This document shows positions 5,792 through 7,284 of a DNA stretch of 7,284 nt, piece by piece; the first letter of the stretch is position 1; each line of letters starts with the position of its first letter. The DNA lies in contig SKTN01000363.1 in NCBI GenBank assembly GCA_007117945.1, forward strand, positions 1 to 7,284, given 5' to 3'. Made by a program: the position numbers and the translations under genes. The stretch comes from Nitriliruptoraceae bacterium. Lineage in GTDB: Bacteria; Actinomycetota; Nitriliruptoria; Nitriliruptorales; Nitriliruptoraceae. The notes beneath the pieces were generated by a model that searched no databases, was not told where the DNA came from, and worked only from the letters and a program-made list of their open reading frames with translations.

Positions 5792-7284
5792 GTGGAGCCA
5801 GTAGCGATCATCGGTGTCAGTGCGGTCCTGCCGGACGCACCGGACGCAGCGGCCTTCTGGGCCAACGTCGCCGGCGGCCGGTACTCCATCAGCGAGGTGG
5901 ACCCGGCGCGCTGGGACCCGGAGCTGTACTACAGCCCCGAGCCCCGGCCCGACCGGACCTACTCCACGATCGGCGGTTGGTGCCGGGACTGGGAGTGGGA
6001 CCCGATGGGTTGGCGGATGCCCATCCCGCCGAAGGTCTCCGAGTCGATGGACGACGCGCAGAAGTGGGGCGTCAACTGCACCCGTGAGCTGCTCGCCGAC
6101 CACGGCAAGGAGATCGACCGCGACCGCACGGCGGTGATCGTCGGCAACGCGATGGGCGGGGAGAAGCACTACGAGACCGCGCTGCGGCTCGCCGCCCCGG
6201 AGGTGGTCCGCTTCCTGCAGCACACCGAGTCCTTCGGTGCGCTGCCCGCGGACGCGCAGAGCCGCATGGCAGCCGAGCTGATCGCGCGGATGGGTGCCGA
6301 CCTGCCACCGGTCACCGAGGACTCGATGCCGGGCGAGCTCGGCAACGTGCTGGCGGGTCGGATCGCGAACCTGTTCAACCTGCACGGCCCCAACTACATC
6401 ACCGATGCCGCCTGTGCCTCGGCCATGGCCGCCATCGACGCCGCCGTTGCCGGGCTGAACGACCGCGACTTCGACACCGTCATCACCGGGGGCGTGGACC
6501 GCAACAACGGCGCGTCGAGCTTCATCAAGTTCTGCGCCATCGGGGCGCTGTCCGCCACGGGGACCTACCCCTTCGACGCCCGCGCGAACGGCTTCGTGAT
6601 GGGCGAGGGCGCCGCGCTGTTCCTGCTCAAGCGCCTGGCCGACGCCGAGCGGGACGGTGACCGCATCTACGCCGTCATCCGGGGCGTGGCCGGCGCCAGC
6701 GACGGCAAGGGCAAGGGCATCACCGCGCCGAACCCCGCCGGGCAGCGCCTGGCCGTGGAACGGGCCTGGGCCACCGCCGGTGTGCACCCCGGCGAGTGCA
6801 GCCTCGTCGAGGCCCACGGGACCTCGACGCGGGTCGGCGACGTCGTCGAGGTGGGGGCGATCTCCGCAGCCTTCGCGGGCGCGGACCTCGCACCGGGCAG
6901 CATCGCCCTGGGTTCGGTGAAGTCCAACATCGGCCACCTCAAGGCCGCCGCCGGTGCCGCCGGGCTGCTGAAGGCCACCCTGGCGATCCACCACGCGCAG
7001 CTGCCACCGAGCCTGAACTTCGCGACCCCCAACCCCAACATCGACTGGTCGGTCTCGCCCTTCACGGTCAACACCGCCCTGCGCGACTGGGAGGTGCCCG
7101 CCGGGCGGGTCCGGACCGCGGGGGTGAGCGCCTTCGGCTTCGGTGGGACCAACTTCCACATGGTCGTCGAGGAGTACCGGCCGGGTCGGGTCCCGCCACC
7201 GGAGCAGGCCCGCGTCCACGCCAGTGCCGTCGCGCCGGCCGGTGCCGCCGGGCCCGCCACCGCCGCCACCGCCGCCACGCCCGA
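5792..7284 (+). CDS. PfaA-like iterative type I lipid/polyketide synthase, N-terminal ketosynthase domain, 3' end beyond window
   Basis: Start of a large synthase; the visible 497 codons are a complete beta-ketoacyl synthase domain plus linker. This domain performs the decarboxylative Claisen condensation that lengthens a carrier-bound acyl chain. It opens with EPVAIIGVSAVLP. Catalytic Cys208 is in DAACASAMAAI, His342 in EAHGTSTRVGD, and Lys377 and His382 in SVKSNIGHLKAAAG; the domain closes with GFGGTNFHMVVEE near 460. The thiolase triad is therefore intact, so this is a condensing enzyme and not a chain-length factor or a KSQ loader. DAACAS in place of the DTACSS of modular synthases, and KGKGITAPN, recall PfaA of polyunsaturated fatty acid synthases and related secondary-lipid synthases. 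Residues 124-177 form an insert-like stretch before SMPGELGN. After the domain comes an Ala/Pro/Thr-rich linker, so more domains (acyltransferase, carrier, reductase) are expected downstream but not seen. The start is GTG with GGGAGG seven bases upstream. Confidence 0.9.
   Translation, partial: MEPVAIIGVSAVLPDAPDAAAFWANVAGGRYSISEVDPARWDPELYYSPEPRPDRTYSTIGGWCRDWEWDPMGWRMPIPPKVSESMDDAQKWGVNCTRELLADHGKEIDRDRTAVIVGNAMGGEKHYETALRLAAPEVVRFLQHTESFGALPADAQSRMAAELIARMGADLPPVTEDSMPGELGNVLAGRIANLFNLHGPNYITDAACASAMAAIDAAVAGLNDRDFDTVITGGVDRNNGASSFIKFCAIGALSATGTYPFDARANGFVMGEGAALFLLKRLADAERDGDRIYAVIRGVAGASDGKGKGITAPNPAGQRLAVERAWATAGVHPGECSLVEAHGTSTRVGDVVEVGAISAAFAGADLAPGSIALGSVKSNIGHLKAAAGAAGLLKATLAIHHAQLPPSLNFATPNPNIDWSVSPFTVNTALRDWEVPAGRVRTAGVSAFGFGGTNFHMVVEEYRPGRVPPPEQARVHASAVAPAGAAGPATAATAATP
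7256..7282 (+). repeat. In-frame 9-bp tandem repeat coding an Ala-Thr linker
   Basis: Two perfect copies of GCCACCGCC (7256-7264, 7265-7273) and a third copy with two mismatches (7274-7282) encode Ala-Thr-Ala, Ala-Thr-Ala and Ala-Thr-Pro, in frame with the synthase. This is a typical flexible interdomain linker, and repeat number could vary by slippage. The window ends two bases later, so the full repeat length is unknown. Confidence 0.7.

Noticed and set aside
4018..5889. 623-residue minus-strand open frame opposite the dehydrogenase
   Set aside because: Antisense shadow of a well-supported gene in GC-rich DNA; the translation lacks coherent domains.
5534..7219. 561-residue minus-strand open frame opposite the synthase
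   Set aside because: Antisense shadow. The plus strand carries a complete ketosynthase with all catalytic residues.
7256..7282. Tandem repeat as a CRISPR or non-coding satellite
   Set aside because: The unit is nine bases with no spacers and stays in frame with the synthase, so it is a coding linker.

Overview
This window is about 7.3 kb of very GC-rich DNA with GTG starts, good AGGAG-type ribosome binding sites and tightly packed genes. That fits a high-GC actinobacterium (Actinomycetota), but no marker gene is present to place it more precisely. There is no rRNA, tRNA, CRISPR array, transposase or other sign of a mobile element.

Left edge, minus strand (1-1028): the first 342 codons of an L-lactate permease family (LctP/LldP) membrane transporter, running off the window. 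It is divergent from everything else. The 132-bp divergent spacer (1029-1160) holds two GTGCAC-centred palindromes 30 bp apart, which are candidate operator sites.

Plus strand, first block (1161-3843): three tightly coupled genes. They encode an enoyl-CoA hydratase (crotonase) with both catalytic glutamates, a class I SAM-dependent methyltransferase (8-bp gap), and a left-handed beta-helix acyltransferase (1-bp stop/start overlap). They almost certainly share a transcript.

Plus strand, second block (4072-7284): after a 228-bp spacer with an unusual nested inverted repeat just before the ribosome binding site comes an acyl-CoA dehydrogenase with a long C-terminal extension. After a further 64 bp comes the start of a large synthase gene. 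Its visible 497 codons are a complete ketosynthase domain with a DAACASAM active-site motif, followed by an Ala/Thr/Pro-rich linker. This ketosynthase resembles those of PfaA-type polyunsaturated fatty acid synthases and related iterative 'secondary lipid' synthases more than modular polyketide synthases. The protein is cut by the right edge.

Taken together, the plus-strand genes look like the upstream half of a specialised lipid or polyketide locus. An iterative synthase would make an acyl chain, the dehydrogenase and hydratase would act on acyl-thioester alpha,beta bonds, and the methyltransferase and acyltransferase would decorate the product or its head group. The individual families are well supported. 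The joint pathway and its product are inference, and the decisive genes (the rest of the synthase and what follows) lie outside the window.
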